From the NCBI RefSeq assembly GCF_003254565.1, contig NZ_QJRI01000170.1, positions 97,255 through 161,254 on the forward strand: 64,000 nucleotides of DNA. The letters are read 5' to 3'. The position numbers were made by a program, and so were the translations under genes. Position 1 is the stretch's first letter, and each line of letters opens with the position of its first letter. Shown here piece after piece: positions 26,435-36,000 of the stretch. This DNA is from Flavobacterium nitrogenifigens (GTDB lineage: Bacteria > Bacteroidota > Bacteroidia > Flavobacteriales > Flavobacteriaceae). The notes beneath the pieces are model-generated. The model did no database searches. It was given only the letters and a program-made list of their open reading frames with translations, and had not been told where the DNA came from.

Positions 26435-26824
26435 ATGTATAAGCCTAAAAAAATAATAGTTATGTACGCCTTTTCAAAATCAATATACACCGAATATCCT
26501 GTAAGCAGGGTATTTAATAAAATCATTCTCTCAGATTTAGGTTCTTATGACGGCACTAAAAAAGAACAACTCAAATCCTTTTTGGAGGATTTGCAGAGAG
26601 TGGGATGCATCAGCGGAATGATAGGAGATTTCATCTATCACGCAGACTGCAAAAATTTCTATATCAGACATCTTGATGATTTGGAAAATATCCGAGAAGA
26701 AATCGAGGATTCCCTCGGCGAAGCGGTGAAAAACCGCCACCGCCTGCCCCATTACACTTTTATGTGCTGGTTATGCTTCGAGGAATACTGTTTTGACATC
26801 TACAGAAGCTCTTTTGAGAAATAG
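26435..26824 (+). CDS. Hypothetical protein, 129 aa
   Basis: It begins 13 bases after ssb, so it belongs to the same operon. An alternative start is the ATG at 26462 (MYAFSKS). Acidic and helical with an aromatic, cysteine-bearing C-terminus (HYTFMCWLCFEEYCF). No family is recognised. Its steady position between ssb and pcfK suggests an element maintenance function. Confidence 0.65.
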   Translation: MYKPKKIIVMYAFSKSIYTEYPVSRVFNKIILSDLGSYDGTKKEQLKSFLEDLQRVGCISGMIGDFIYHADCKNFYIRHLDDLENIREEIEDSLGEAVKNRHRLPHYTFMCWLCFEEYCFDIYRSSFEK

Positions 26825-26847
26825 CCGATAATCCTAAAACATTCCTT

Positions 26848-27258
26848 ATGAAAGGTTCAGAAAAATTCAAAAAAAGGATAGAGGATTTCTTGAAAGGGAA
26901 ATCCCAGTCGGATTCCGCTTTTGCGCCTATGCTCGAAAAGGCTTCAAAGAATCTTGAGAACTGCCTTAAATACATCATCTCAGAAGTAAAGAAAACGGGC
27001 GAATGCGCCTTTGACGACAGCGAGATTTTCGATATGGCGCTAACATACTACACCGACGACACTATCGGAAATATCCCCGAAATCAAATGCACGGTAACTA
27101 CAAATCAGCCTAAAGAGGCTGATTTGTTCTCTCCTCCCGCCCCTATTGCAGAAAAAGCCGAACAAATAATTTCCGATGCACCCTTTCCTGCAAAAGACAT
27201 TCCCTTGCAGAGGACCGCCAGACAGGCACAGACAACCCTAACGCTTTTTGAACTATGA
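26848..27258 (+). CDS. PcfK-like protein
   Basis: 136 residues. The N-terminal 85 residues match the PcfK-like family (SEKFKKRIEDFLKGKSQSD, then CAFDDSEIFDMALTYYTDD), first noted on the conjugative plasmid pCF10 and common on Bacteroidota elements. The function is unknown. The C-terminal 50 residues are Pro/Ala-rich and end QTTLTLFEL. The stop overlaps the pcfJ start (ATGA), the usual pairing. Confidence 0.85.
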   Translation: MKGSEKFKKRIEDFLKGKSQSDSAFAPMLEKASKNLENCLKYIISEVKKTGECAFDDSEIFDMALTYYTDDTIGNIPEIKCTVTTNQPKEADLFSPPAPIAEKAEQIISDAPFPAKDIPLQRTARQAQTTLTLFEL

Positions 27259-28571
27259 CACCAAAAACCATCATCGAAAAACAGATTACAGCGCTGAGCG
27301 CATCCCTCGCACCTATATCTGCTGATATGACCGCTTGGGCGGAAAATAATATTTTCCTTAAATGGGGTGTTCTCTCTCGTGGAAAATTCCATTGTTTGGA
27401 CTGCTGTCACGCTTGGAAGCCCGAGTGCAGTACCCCCGAATGCCAGGACTATATCAAATGCTCGGCTTGCCGTGGAAAGCTTAAGATGCAGCCTTATAAC
27501 AAAACGCATTTCAAGGAAATTGAATACTCGGCTTTTTTGGATACCGCATCAGATTTTCAGGTCGTTCGCATCATCTGCTCCCACAAGCAGATGAAGAAAG
27601 GTTTTGCGCCGACCTATTTTCACAAAGAGGTCATGCAGCATTGGATTAATCCTAAAGGAGAAGTGCGCACCATGTCGCTGAGCTGTAACGTGTTTTCTCA
27701 GGCGTACGACCAGTGGAAATATTATTCTCCCCTTGAAATAAGACCAAAGGATTTTCAGAACTCGCCAAAGTACCGAATATCCCCTTACAGGGTTTATCCG
27801 AAACTGAAAGTTATCAGCTCTCTAAAAAGAAACGGATTCAAGACCGCTTTTCACAATATCGCACCGCAGATACTTTTTTCTGCCCTGCTGAAAGATTCAC
27901 TTGCTGAAACGCTCTTGAAATCATCTCAGATTTGCATGCTGAGATATTATCTGACTTCTAGTGAACAGCATCTCAAACAGAACTGGCAGGCGGTAAAAAC
28001 CTGCCTTAAGCATGGATATGTTATTTCCGACTACAGGATTTGGGAGGATTATATTAGCCTTTTAAGATGGTTCAATAAAGACCTCAGCTGTCCGCTGTAT
28101 GTCTGTCCTGAAAACCTGACCGAATCCCACGACAGGCTCGTACTCAAGAAAAGGGCTATTCAGCGCAAAAAATACCTCACTCAGATGCGCTCGGAAATAC
28201 TTCAGGCGCAGAGTGTTTATGCCGAGGAGAAAAAGGAATTTTTCGGACTTAGTTTTACTGATAAAAGCCTTACCGTCTCGGTAATCGAAAATGTGCAGGA
28301 ATTTATGGAAGAGGGCGACAACCTCAGCCACTGCGTGTTTACCAACGAGTACTACAAGAAAAAAAATTCCCTTATACTATCGGCTAAAGTGGATAACTGC
28401 TCTGTTGAAACTATTGAGCTATCTCTTAAATATATGGAAATCATCCAGTGCAGGGGATTGAAAAATAATGCATCAAAACATCATCAGCAGATTTTACGGC
28501 TTATGAACCGAAATCTATGCCAGATCAAGGCTCGTATGAAGAAAAAGGCAAAGACAGCCAAAGAAATTTAA
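27255..28571 (+). CDS. PcfJ-like protein
   Basis: 438 residues, the partner of PcfK on many conjugative elements. It carries a zinc-ribbon-like stretch near the N-terminus (CLDCCHAWKP, then CQDYIKCSACRGK) and a conserved C-terminal part with LSHCVFTNEYYKKKNSLILSA, where a His-Cys pair is typical of the family. Biochemical function is not established. It overlaps pcfK by four bases and ends at a hairpin that partly overlaps its stop codon. Confidence 0.85.
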   Translation: MTPKTIIEKQITALSASLAPISADMTAWAENNIFLKWGVLSRGKFHCLDCCHAWKPECSTPECQDYIKCSACRGKLKMQPYNKTHFKEIEYSAFLDTASDFQVVRIICSHKQMKKGFAPTYFHKEVMQHWINPKGEVRTMSLSCNVFSQAYDQWKYYSPLEIRPKDFQNSPKYRISPYRVYPKLKVISSLKRNGFKTAFHNIAPQILFSALLKDSLAETLLKSSQICMLRYYLTSSEQHLKQNWQAVKTCLKHGYVISDYRIWEDYISLLRWFNKDLSCPLYVCPENLTESHDRLVLKKRAIQRKKYLTQMRSEILQAQSVYAEEKKEFFGLSFTDKSLTVSVIENVQEFMEEGDNLSHCVFTNEYYKKKNSLILSAKVDNCSVETIELSLKYMEIIQCRGLKNNASKHHQQILRLMNRNLCQIKARMKKKAKTAKEI

Positions 28572-28592
28572 AGCCGGACCTATTCCGGCTTT
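28570..28592 (+). terminator. Rho-independent terminator after pcfJ
   Basis: AAAGCCGGA (28570-28578) and TCCGGCTTT (28584-28592) form a perfect nine-base stem with a five-base loop, followed by T residues. The stem begins inside the stop codon of pcfJ. Confidence 0.85.
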
Positions 28593-28723
28593 TTTCCGGC
28601 GGAGCAGACACTAAAAGGGCGGGCAGCCTTTCTCAGGGACAAAGCGTGATAGGTTTGGATTGAATACCATCACAAATTTCGGGCACAGCACGCGGTTCAC
28701 CTGCAAAAAATTCCCACATAAAT

Positions 28724-28740
28724 GCGAAGCTCCGCTTCGC
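28724..28740. other. Short perfect hairpin upstream of the radC-like gene
   Basis: GCGAAGC-TCC-GCTTCGC, a seven-base stem within a G+C-rich leader of the JAB-domain gene. It could affect expression; it has no T run, so is not a terminator. Confidence 0.4.
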
Positions 28741-28815
28741 TTTATTGCGTTGCTTTTTGCGCTTGCTCTGCTCTGCCCGCCAGAAGTGCTGTTATTAATC
28801 TTAAATCATTGCACC

Positions 28816-29286
28816 ATGAAAACAGCGGCAGAAACCCAGAAATTGGACATCATTTCAGAAATTGAACTGATATACAGATCAAAAGTCAGAGCATCAGAGC
28901 GCCCCCAAATCACATCATCCCGAAGAGCCTACGAAGTGACGCTCCAGAACTGGGACGAAAATAAAATTGAATTTATCGAGCAGTGCAAAGTCATGCTGCT
29001 CACCCAGTCACACAAAGTGCTCGGAATCTACGAAATGTCATCAGGTGGCATAGCGGGAACTGTTGTGGATATCCGCCTTCTTTTTACGGCCGCGCTGAGG
29101 GCCGCCGCGGTTAATGTAATCCTTATCCACAATCATCCCTCCGGAAATACAGCTCCTTCCGCTGCTGACAGACAGATAACCGCCAAAGCAGTTCAGGCCG
29201 GACAGTTTCTCGATTTGAAAATCGTGGATCATCTGATCATATCGCCTGAATTCTATTACTCATTTGCAGACGACGGCGCCCTTTAG
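28816..29286 (+). CDS. RadC-like JAB/MPN-domain protein
   Basis: 156 residues from the ATG at 28816; a longer frame from 28660 crosses the G+C-rich leader and lacks family sequence. The JAMM metal motif reads HNHPSGNTAPSAADRQIT, with a preceding Glu region (EQCKVMLLTQSHKVLG) and ISPEFYYSFADDG at the end. These short RadC-like proteins are typical cargo of plasmids and integrative elements; the function is unresolved and RadC is not a confirmed repair enzyme. Confidence 0.9.
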   Translation: MKTAAETQKLDIISEIELIYRSKVRASERPQITSSRRAYEVTLQNWDENKIEFIEQCKVMLLTQSHKVLGIYEMSSGGIAGTVVDIRLLFTAALRAAAVNVILIHNHPSGNTAPSAADRQITAKAVQAGQFLDLKIVDHLIISPEFYYSFADDGAL

Positions 29287-29308
29287 CGCTGTTATTTTTT
29301 AAAAAAAA

Positions 29309-29337
29309 TCCGCCGTCTGCGTAACGGCGGAATTTTT
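29309..29337 (+). terminator. Rho-independent terminator
   Basis: TCCGCCGT (29309-29316), seven-base loop, ACGGCGGA (29324-29331), then ATTTTTT. It ends the radC-like transcript. Confidence 0.85.
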
Positions 29338-29425
29338 TATGTTTCGTTCTGCACCAAAGTACTTGGAAAAGTGCGGTTGATGCGCAATCGAAAGACTGCG
29401 GAACGCAATCTCCGCCGAAAAATGC

Positions 29426-29902
29426 TCAATAGCTGTGCTTGATCAGATAACTCTGTACAACCATGTCAAAAATGTTGTTTTCAACCACGACCTCTTGGAA
29501 TATTCCAACCTGAATCTCCGCATCAAGTTCCTGTTCATTCATAGTCTGGGCATCGGCTATATAAAATTTCCATGACAGCAGATCAATCTTATCCTGATGT
29601 TCAAATAGCAATTGTGCAAGCTCCAATTCCGATGGTTCGGCATTTTTAAGATCAGCCCATTTGTCAAAATTTGCAATTTTTGCAATGATGTGCTGCGCCT
29701 TCATCAGCGTAAAATTGTCTTCGTCAATATCATAGTCCGAAATGATATCATAAATGTGAAAGAAATTTGGCTCGTAATCGTACTTGAAATCGCCTATCGC
29801 TTTTTCAGAACGAGGTGTTCTGGTGTTGTAATCTCTAAAAAGATTTTTTGCTTGAAGTTTAAAATACTCAATAGTTTCCATAATATAATCCTTTAATTCC
29901 AA
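29426..29902 (-). CDS. Hypothetical protein, 158 aa (possible Glyoxalase_8-like)
   Basis: 158 residues. The segments KLQAKNLFRDYNTR and FTLMKAQHIIAKIANFDKWADL resemble the Glyoxalase_8-type module found in various bacterial proteins, though this is from pattern memory. The protein is acidic overall. It has a very good minus-strand promoter 130 bases upstream. It marks the left edge of the second AT-rich cargo segment. Confidence 0.6.
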   Translation of the reverse strand: MELKDYIMETIEYFKLQAKNLFRDYNTRTPRSEKAIGDFKYDYEPNFFHIYDIISDYDIDEDNFTLMKAQHIIAKIANFDKWADLKNAEPSELELAQLLFEHQDKIDLLSWKFYIADAQTMNEQELDAEIQVGIFQEVVVENNIFDMVVQSYLIKHSY

Positions 29903-30393
29903 AGATTACTATCCTGAAGATTTTGCGTTTGTAAACTTTTGCCGGATAATAAGCTCTGAGGTTATATTATCTACAAATTGGCTGATAAAATCTTTGCACA
30001 AACGAGCAGGCATGCCAAAAAACCTTAGACAAATATAGCAAAATTTTTAAAGCTGTTCAAAAATCTTCAAAAAAAAAAACTCACAATGAATTAGAAAACA
30101 GCAAAATACATTTAGACAAGACAAATCCATTATTAATCAGGGTCCCAAAACACAAGATAAAAAAAACCTTTTATTTGATCCATTAAATTATCGTGTAGAA
30201 AATACAATTTAAATAATAATCAGCTCGTGCCCGCGCAATAAAATATATAGTACATAAAAACTGCCTATGGAACTTGAAAAAAGATTCTTTGAAATAAACA
30301 GGTATAATTACCCGTGCAGGTATCCAAAATAAAAAATAAATTGCAGACAGTTATGACTAACGAAGAACTATAATTATATATATCCGGAAAATA
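29903..30393. other. Intergenic region, AT-rich
   Basis: 490 bases between divergent genes. Apart from the promoter at 30030-30061, I see no gene, terminator or clear repeat. The 30265-30753 minus frame overlaps the DUF3800-like gene and is a shadow. Confidence 0.5.
30030..30061 (-). promoter_or_regulatory. Bacteroidota promoter for the 29426-29902 gene
   Basis: The minus strand carries TTTG (30058-30061), 20 bases, then TATATTTG (30030-30037), an excellent consensus match. The predicted leader is about 120 bases. Confidence 0.6.
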
Positions 30394-31527
30394 ATGGATT
30401 TTGAAACAGCAGAACTGATCAGCATACAGGAGTACCACAGCATGCAGAATGCCAGACTTGATTTTAGCACCCCCTACACCTTTTACTACGACGAAACAAA
30501 CAACATTAAAACATTCTACGTAAGGGAAAATGACTTCAACTACAGCTTTACGGCTAATTTTGTGCTTGGAGGTCTTGTTCATCAAGGCGATGCGCCTGAT
30601 GTGCAGCCCTTGATTGACAGCTTCAGGCTTCAGAAAACAGCACCAGAGGCGAAATTTAAGCATATTGCCTTTGGCGGTTTTACCGATTGTTTGAAATCCC
30701 AAAAGCTTAAGCTGTTTTTCCGCTATATTATAGACAGTCCGCTGTATGTGCATTATACAAGCCTGAATATTCTTTACTGGTCGGTCGTGGACATAGTGGA
30801 TTCTGCAATATTAAATTCAAGCGCTGCTCAGCAAATTGGCGATTTTTCACATAAGCTCAAAAACGACCTATACAAACTTTGCCGTCTGGAAATTGAAAAC
30901 GTAGCCAGGCTTTTTTATGATTTTGGCTATCCAAACATACAGCCGGAAAACATTGGAGCATTCATAGATGCGTTGGTTGGCATTTTTGAGCCTTATCTTG
31001 ATCAGGAGGAATTTCATTTCGGCTTGGAATCACTTCGCCAGATACTGAAACAGTCCAGAAAGCAGGGATCGCTTGCCTTTATAATGGACGAAGAGGACCA
31101 TGTCCTTTTAAAAGACCTGACGCACTTCTACCTTCGACCGGTATACACCTTTAAAAATTCCACACATATCTTTGATAATGAAGACTCCATACAGGAAGAG
31201 CTGAAAGAATACCGAATGCTTTTTAACGGCACAGAGTACAAAAATTATACCTTTGTGGACTCGCAGGCAAGCCCACTGACACAGCTCAGCGATATTTTCA
31301 GTGGTATAATGGGCAAATATACCCATTACAGGAACACGCATTCAATTGAACAGATACAGCAGGATATAGCAAATTTATCGATGCTTCAGCTCGAAAACTT
31401 AAAACTGTTCGTTGAGCTTATAGACAGGTCCGACCGTAAAAATCCTGCCTTTATGTACTCCACAGACAGTTACGAGGAACTTCTGAAATTTGACAGGCTC
31501 AAAGAAATTGTTATGGCAATGCGGTGA
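30394..31527 (+). CDS. DUF3800-like protein, 377 aa
   Basis: The N-terminus YTFYYDETNNIKTFYV followed by ANFVLGGLV matches the beginning of DUF3800 proteins (a proposed RNase H-like fold with an Asp-Glu pair), and the C-terminal TFVDSQASPLTQLSDIFSGIMGKY matches their closing acidic motif. The central 200 residues are longer than in most members. DUF3800 genes are often carried by mobile elements and defence islands, but their activity is not settled. It is in the second cargo segment and stands alone. Confidence 0.7.
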   Translation: MDFETAELISIQEYHSMQNARLDFSTPYTFYYDETNNIKTFYVRENDFNYSFTANFVLGGLVHQGDAPDVQPLIDSFRLQKTAPEAKFKHIAFGGFTDCLKSQKLKLFFRYIIDSPLYVHYTSLNILYWSVVDIVDSAILNSSAAQQIGDFSHKLKNDLYKLCRLEIENVARLFYDFGYPNIQPENIGAFIDALVGIFEPYLDQEEFHFGLESLRQILKQSRKQGSLAFIMDEEDHVLLKDLTHFYLRPVYTFKNSTHIFDNEDSIQEELKEYRMLFNGTEYKNYTFVDSQASPLTQLSDIFSGIMGKYTHYRNTHSIEQIQQDIANLSMLQLENLKLFVELIDRSDRKNPAFMYSTDSYEELLKFDRLKEIVMAMR

Positions 31528-31542
31528 TAATATACCAGAATC

Positions 31543-31803
31543 TCAGCTCCGTTGGGCCACCTCCGACGCTAGCTCACTGCAAAGGGCCTTGGCCTTTTCA
31601 ATTATAATCGGCGGCAGGTTTTTACTCTCTTCGGTAAACATCAGATTAGCGCTCGGCGGATAATTGATCCAGAAATATTGGGAAAAAGGCACGTCCTGAA
31701 ACAGTTCCAGATGTTCGGATTCAATTCTCTGCAGCCCTTCAGTCAGCTTATCAACGGCATCACTCGCCTTTTTACCATAAAGAAATTCTCTCATGTCTTC
31801 CAT
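31543..31803 (-). CDS. Hypothetical protein, 86 aa
   Basis: 86 residues; acidic N-terminus MEDMREFLYGKKASDAVDKL and a hydrophobic aromatic centre (FSQYFWINYPPSANLMF). No known motif. It converges with the DUF3800-like gene, only 15 bases apart. Start choice between 31803 and internal Met at 31794 is open. Confidence 0.55.
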   Translation of the reverse strand: MEDMREFLYGKKASDAVDKLTEGLQRIESEHLELFQDVPFSQYFWINYPPSANLMFTEESKNLPPIIIEKAKALCSELASEVAQRS

Positions 31804-32134
31804 CTCCTATTTTATTTATTATTAGCCCATAAAGATAACTAAAATTTATTATATGTGTTTTTACCATATATTTTAACTATGGCAGTATAGTTATGCACCC
31901 GAAATGTTTACAGTTTTTCAGATAGAAATTTACAGATATTTTCTTTATCGTAATTAATTTACCAAACATCGCAACTCTTACCAGGTTCTGGGTAGAAATA
32001 ATCCTTTTTAGGGTAATTTTACGCTGACAATTATAAGATTCGTGAAAGTCAATTCTAAAGTAGTACATTAGCAAACAACTATGGTTTTTGCAAAGAGGCG
32101 CGTTACTTGGGCAAAAAATAAAAAGACAAATTAT
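31804..32134. other. AT-rich intergenic region
   Basis: 331 bases between divergent small genes. No gene, strong promoter match or repeat is visible; the minus frame 31877-32146 has no coding character. Confidence 0.45.
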
Positions 32135-32788
32135 ATGAATGAACAAATATTATCCGATTACTGCGACTGCATAAATAAATTATGGGAATCACCGGAACCG
32201 GATGATTATGAAGTTTTTGTAAATACTACTTATAAAGTTTGGGACAATTTAATTAAGGCAAGTAAAATTAAAGATGATTTTACGTTCTATTGGTCTCTTT
32301 CTGCTGTAATATCGGTAACGGCTGAATCCGGCAAAACAAATTGCCACTATATGATTGGTCTGGATCTTTTTAAGAGAGAACTGTATTTTGATGTAAGCAT
32401 CCGGAATTGGGAAAATATACGAAATTTAAAAGATGAGTTTATGACGGAATTCTTTGCTATATGCACCCAAAATGATTTTAAATTCTCTCCTGACAGCGGT
32501 CCGATTTATGATAAAGAGATAACTCCTGAATTCAACGCCAACTACAAGAGCAATATTATTAACCTTATGCATAATTATGTTACAGGAATGCTGTTACCGG
32601 AAAAGGAAAGAGGAAATATCTCATTTGGCCATTTTGTGGCTGTTTGGGACGCATCAAAAGATATGGAGACCATTCTGAGTGAATTACAAATTGCTTTTAA
32701 ATGGTTTTATAAATTTAACTATCATTTGTGGAAAGCTGAAAGCGTAAGAGTTCAAAACAGAAACAATCGCAAAAGAGCAAAAATGTAG
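32135..32788 (+). CDS. Hypothetical protein, 217 aa
   Basis: 217 residues from the ATG at 32135; an earlier in-frame ATG at 32081 adds a basic tail that looks non-coding. The sequence is soluble with alternating helix and strand, an aromatic centre (FTFYWSLSAVISV, LDLFKRELYFDVSIRNW) and a basic C-terminus. No family is recognised. It is 273 bases upstream of the 1262-residue gene on the same strand, and that gene seems to have its own promoter. Confidence 0.6.
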   Translation: MNEQILSDYCDCINKLWESPEPDDYEVFVNTTYKVWDNLIKASKIKDDFTFYWSLSAVISVTAESGKTNCHYMIGLDLFKRELYFDVSIRNWENIRNLKDEFMTEFFAICTQNDFKFSPDSGPIYDKEITPEFNANYKSNIINLMHNYVTGMLLPEKERGNISFGHFVAVWDASKDMETILSELQIAFKWFYKFNYHLWKAESVRVQNRNNRKRAKM

Positions 32789-32981
32789 TTTTTATATTTA
32801 TTACTAAAACAATGAAATTGATTTAAATAAAAGTTTAATTCTAAACTTATTGCATATTTTTTTCCAAATAGTTATCAGTAACTTATTATACACTAATCTT
32901 ATTCAAAGATTCAAAAAAGCAGGTTTGGAATCTTAAAACAACTTCTGGTTCTAATTTCATCCTTTAAAAATATGGATTATC

Positions 32982-33014
32982 TTGTTAATAGCTAACAGAT
33001 ATTACATAAATTTG
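32982..33014 (+). promoter_or_regulatory. Candidate promoter for the 1262-residue protein
   Basis: TTG at 32982-32984 and TAAATTTG at 33007-33014 are 22 bases apart, close to the Bacteroidota consensus. The predicted leader is about 40 bases before the ATG at 33062. Confidence 0.45.
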
Positions 33015-33061
33015 ATTAGATCACTATCAATTTTGACCAACCAAAATCTAAATGAATTCCA

Positions 33062-36000
33062 ATGAAATTAATTGACAGAGTAGATATAGAATCCTGGGCA
33101 AAAAAATATGAAGGAAAAGGTTTTTTTCCTTATTTAATTTCAAAACTTGTTTATTTTTCCACGCTTCCCGATGCTCAAATCAACATACCATCAGGCAGTG
33201 CTGTCTTTCTTGGCGGATGGGACGGCATCGTATATTCTGAGCAGCAAAGACCTTATGTTCCAGCCGGACAATCTTTATGGGAATTTGGAACAAATATAAA
33301 ATTTAAACCAAAAGCCGATGCGGATTATAAGAAAAGGTCGGAAGACCCCTTAGGATATGATCCCTCGCAGTGTACCTACGTATTTGTAACGCCAATGCTT
33401 TGGGCACAAAAAGAGGAATGGCGAACCGAAAAACTGGCAGAAAATATATGGAAAGATATCTGGGTTTTTGACGCTGTTGATCTTGAACAGTGGCTGGATA
33501 AATCCAGTCCCGTTGCTCTCTGGTTTGCCAGAGAATTAAAAAAAGTACCTTCAGATGGTACTGTGGATGCGGAACAATTCTGGGCAGAATGGTCCATCGG
33601 CGATGCAGGACAAATTGTACCTAAAATTATTACTTCAGGACGTGAAAATGAAGTAAATCAGCTTTGTGATTTCTTAAACGGGAGCCCCAATATAATTACT
33701 GTGCAGGCCAAAACTAAAACGGAGGCACTAGCATTTATTATTGCTGCAGCAGACTGTTTTGAAGAAAATCAAAAACAGCGTTTTTTTTCAAAAACAATGG
33801 TTGTTGAAAAAGAAGAAAGCTATAGGACTTTATACGTAAATTATGCTAAAACGGCATTAAACTTAATACCTAAATTCGATGACAAAAGTCTTTTACAAGC
33901 AGCTGTATCACAAGGCCACCATGTTATGATCCCTGTTGGGGCTGATTATGACATACACCACAAAACTATAATACTGCCTACCATAGGCAGAGAAGGCCAG
34001 ATTGATGGCTTAGTAGAAATGGGGCTTTCAAAAGAAGATGCTGAACGTTACAGCAAAGAAGCCGGCAGAGATATCAATAAATTAAGAAGGCTGTTAAAAT
34101 TTATTGACAATAGAGCTCCGTGGTTTAAAAATGAGAATATCCGGGAAATTATTCCTGCCCTGATACTTGGGAGATGGAATATTTATAATCCTGGCGACTG
34201 TCAAATCCTGGAAAAATTATCCGGTCTGCCTTTCGATGATTATATGGCTATTTTGCACAGATGGAGAGACTTTGAAGACTCACCTGTACTGCAGATCGGC
34301 AATACATGGAGACTAACATCACCTCTTGATCTATGGAACAGTGTCTCAAAATATATAACAAAAAATGACCTTGAAATCCTTTCTGAATCCTTCATGTCCG
34401 TATTTAACGACACTGGAAACAGCGGTGAAACACAACTCATAAGTATAACTTATTCATTCAATCCTCCAAAAAGGTATTCCATTTGGACTCAGGAGGGTCT
34501 TGTTCAAACACTAGTTATGATTAGTCTGCATGGAGAAAGCATACAATCTGTACTTCACACCAGACCACAAATATGGGTAGATCAGGTTATCAACAATTTA
34601 TTATTCGATGCGGATTCCGACTTATGGAGAAGGACCAATAGAAAGCTTCCCCTGATTGCTGAGGCTTCCCCAAAAAGTTTTTTCAAAGCAGTACAAAACT
34701 CGCTGCAAAAAAATGAGCCTGAGATAATGGGAATGTTCCGAACTAAAGCTGATTTTCTTGGAGAATCCAGCAGCCACACCGGACTTCTCTGGGCCCTTGA
34801 AGGCTTAGCCTGGATGCCGGAACATCTTTTTCAAGCAACAGATATTTTATTAAAATTAGCTGAACTGGATCCTGGAGGTAAGCTCAGTAACAGGCCTGCA
34901 AAAAGCCTTGCCGATATTTACAGACCAAGGTATTTTCAAACACTTGCACCAATTCAGGAGCGAATGGAAATACTAACGGCAGCAATTAAGCGTAATCCGA
35001 AAGAAGGCTGGGAATTATTAAGGAAGCTGATGCCGAAAAGTCACGATATGGGCAGTACTAATAACAAACTGAGATGGCGTCTTTTTGATAAAAACATTAC
35101 ATTAGATCATTCTCTTCAAGAAGCAACTTCCGCATATCATGTAATATTGGATCTGATGTTAGAATTATTTGACAACAGTGATGAGAAGCTTGCCGTTATT
35201 ATCGAACATTCAGCAAAAATGACTTCTTTTGAAGATTGTGAAAAAATGCTGGTTTTTATTGAAGCTAATTATGTAACGATACCTAAAAACAGTACTCTGT
35301 CCAGAAACAAAACTAGAAAAATCCTTTACCTTCACAGATCTTCTCCTGATGCGTACTGGTCGCTAAATGAAGAGTTTCTAATACGTTACCAGGCAATTTA
35401 CAATGCTTTGGAACCTGAGGATCCCACAGCAAAATATAAATGGCTTTTTGATTCATATCAGGTAAATTTCCCGCAGGGAAGATTAGAGATTGATGATGAT
35501 AAAGAGGAGGCAGATTACAATAGTAAAGTATTGAAGGTCCGATTAGAAGCCCTTAAAATTTTATCAGCTGAGATAGGAATAGATGGAGTACTTAAATTAG
35601 CAGATACGCCAGAAAGCACACAAATTCTAGCATCTGTCTTGTCCAAAGCTGAACAGACCGAAAGTGAAATAATAGAGATAGTTTCAACTTTAAAAAATAC
35701 AGGGTCAAATAAGAAATTGGTAAGTCTTTATATAGGGAACAAAACAAGCCTCCACGGGCTTAAATGGCTTTTTGACCTTTGTTCTAAACTGGAAACCATG
35801 AATTTAGACGACATCGATTTATTTACCCTATTCAGTAACGTGGACCCTTCAGAAGAACTCTGGAACTATATCGCAAACAAAAGTGAAAGTTTTAATGAAA
35901 CATACTGGCTTTCTATCGGTCCTTATTTTGCGCGCATTACAACAAAAGAAAGTATAATTGCAATAAATAAACTACTGGTATACAAGAGGTTTAAAAGTGC

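Noticed and set aside
30265..30753. 162-residue minus-strand frame at the DUF3800-like gene
   Set aside because: Antisense to a better supported gene; sequence has no domain character.
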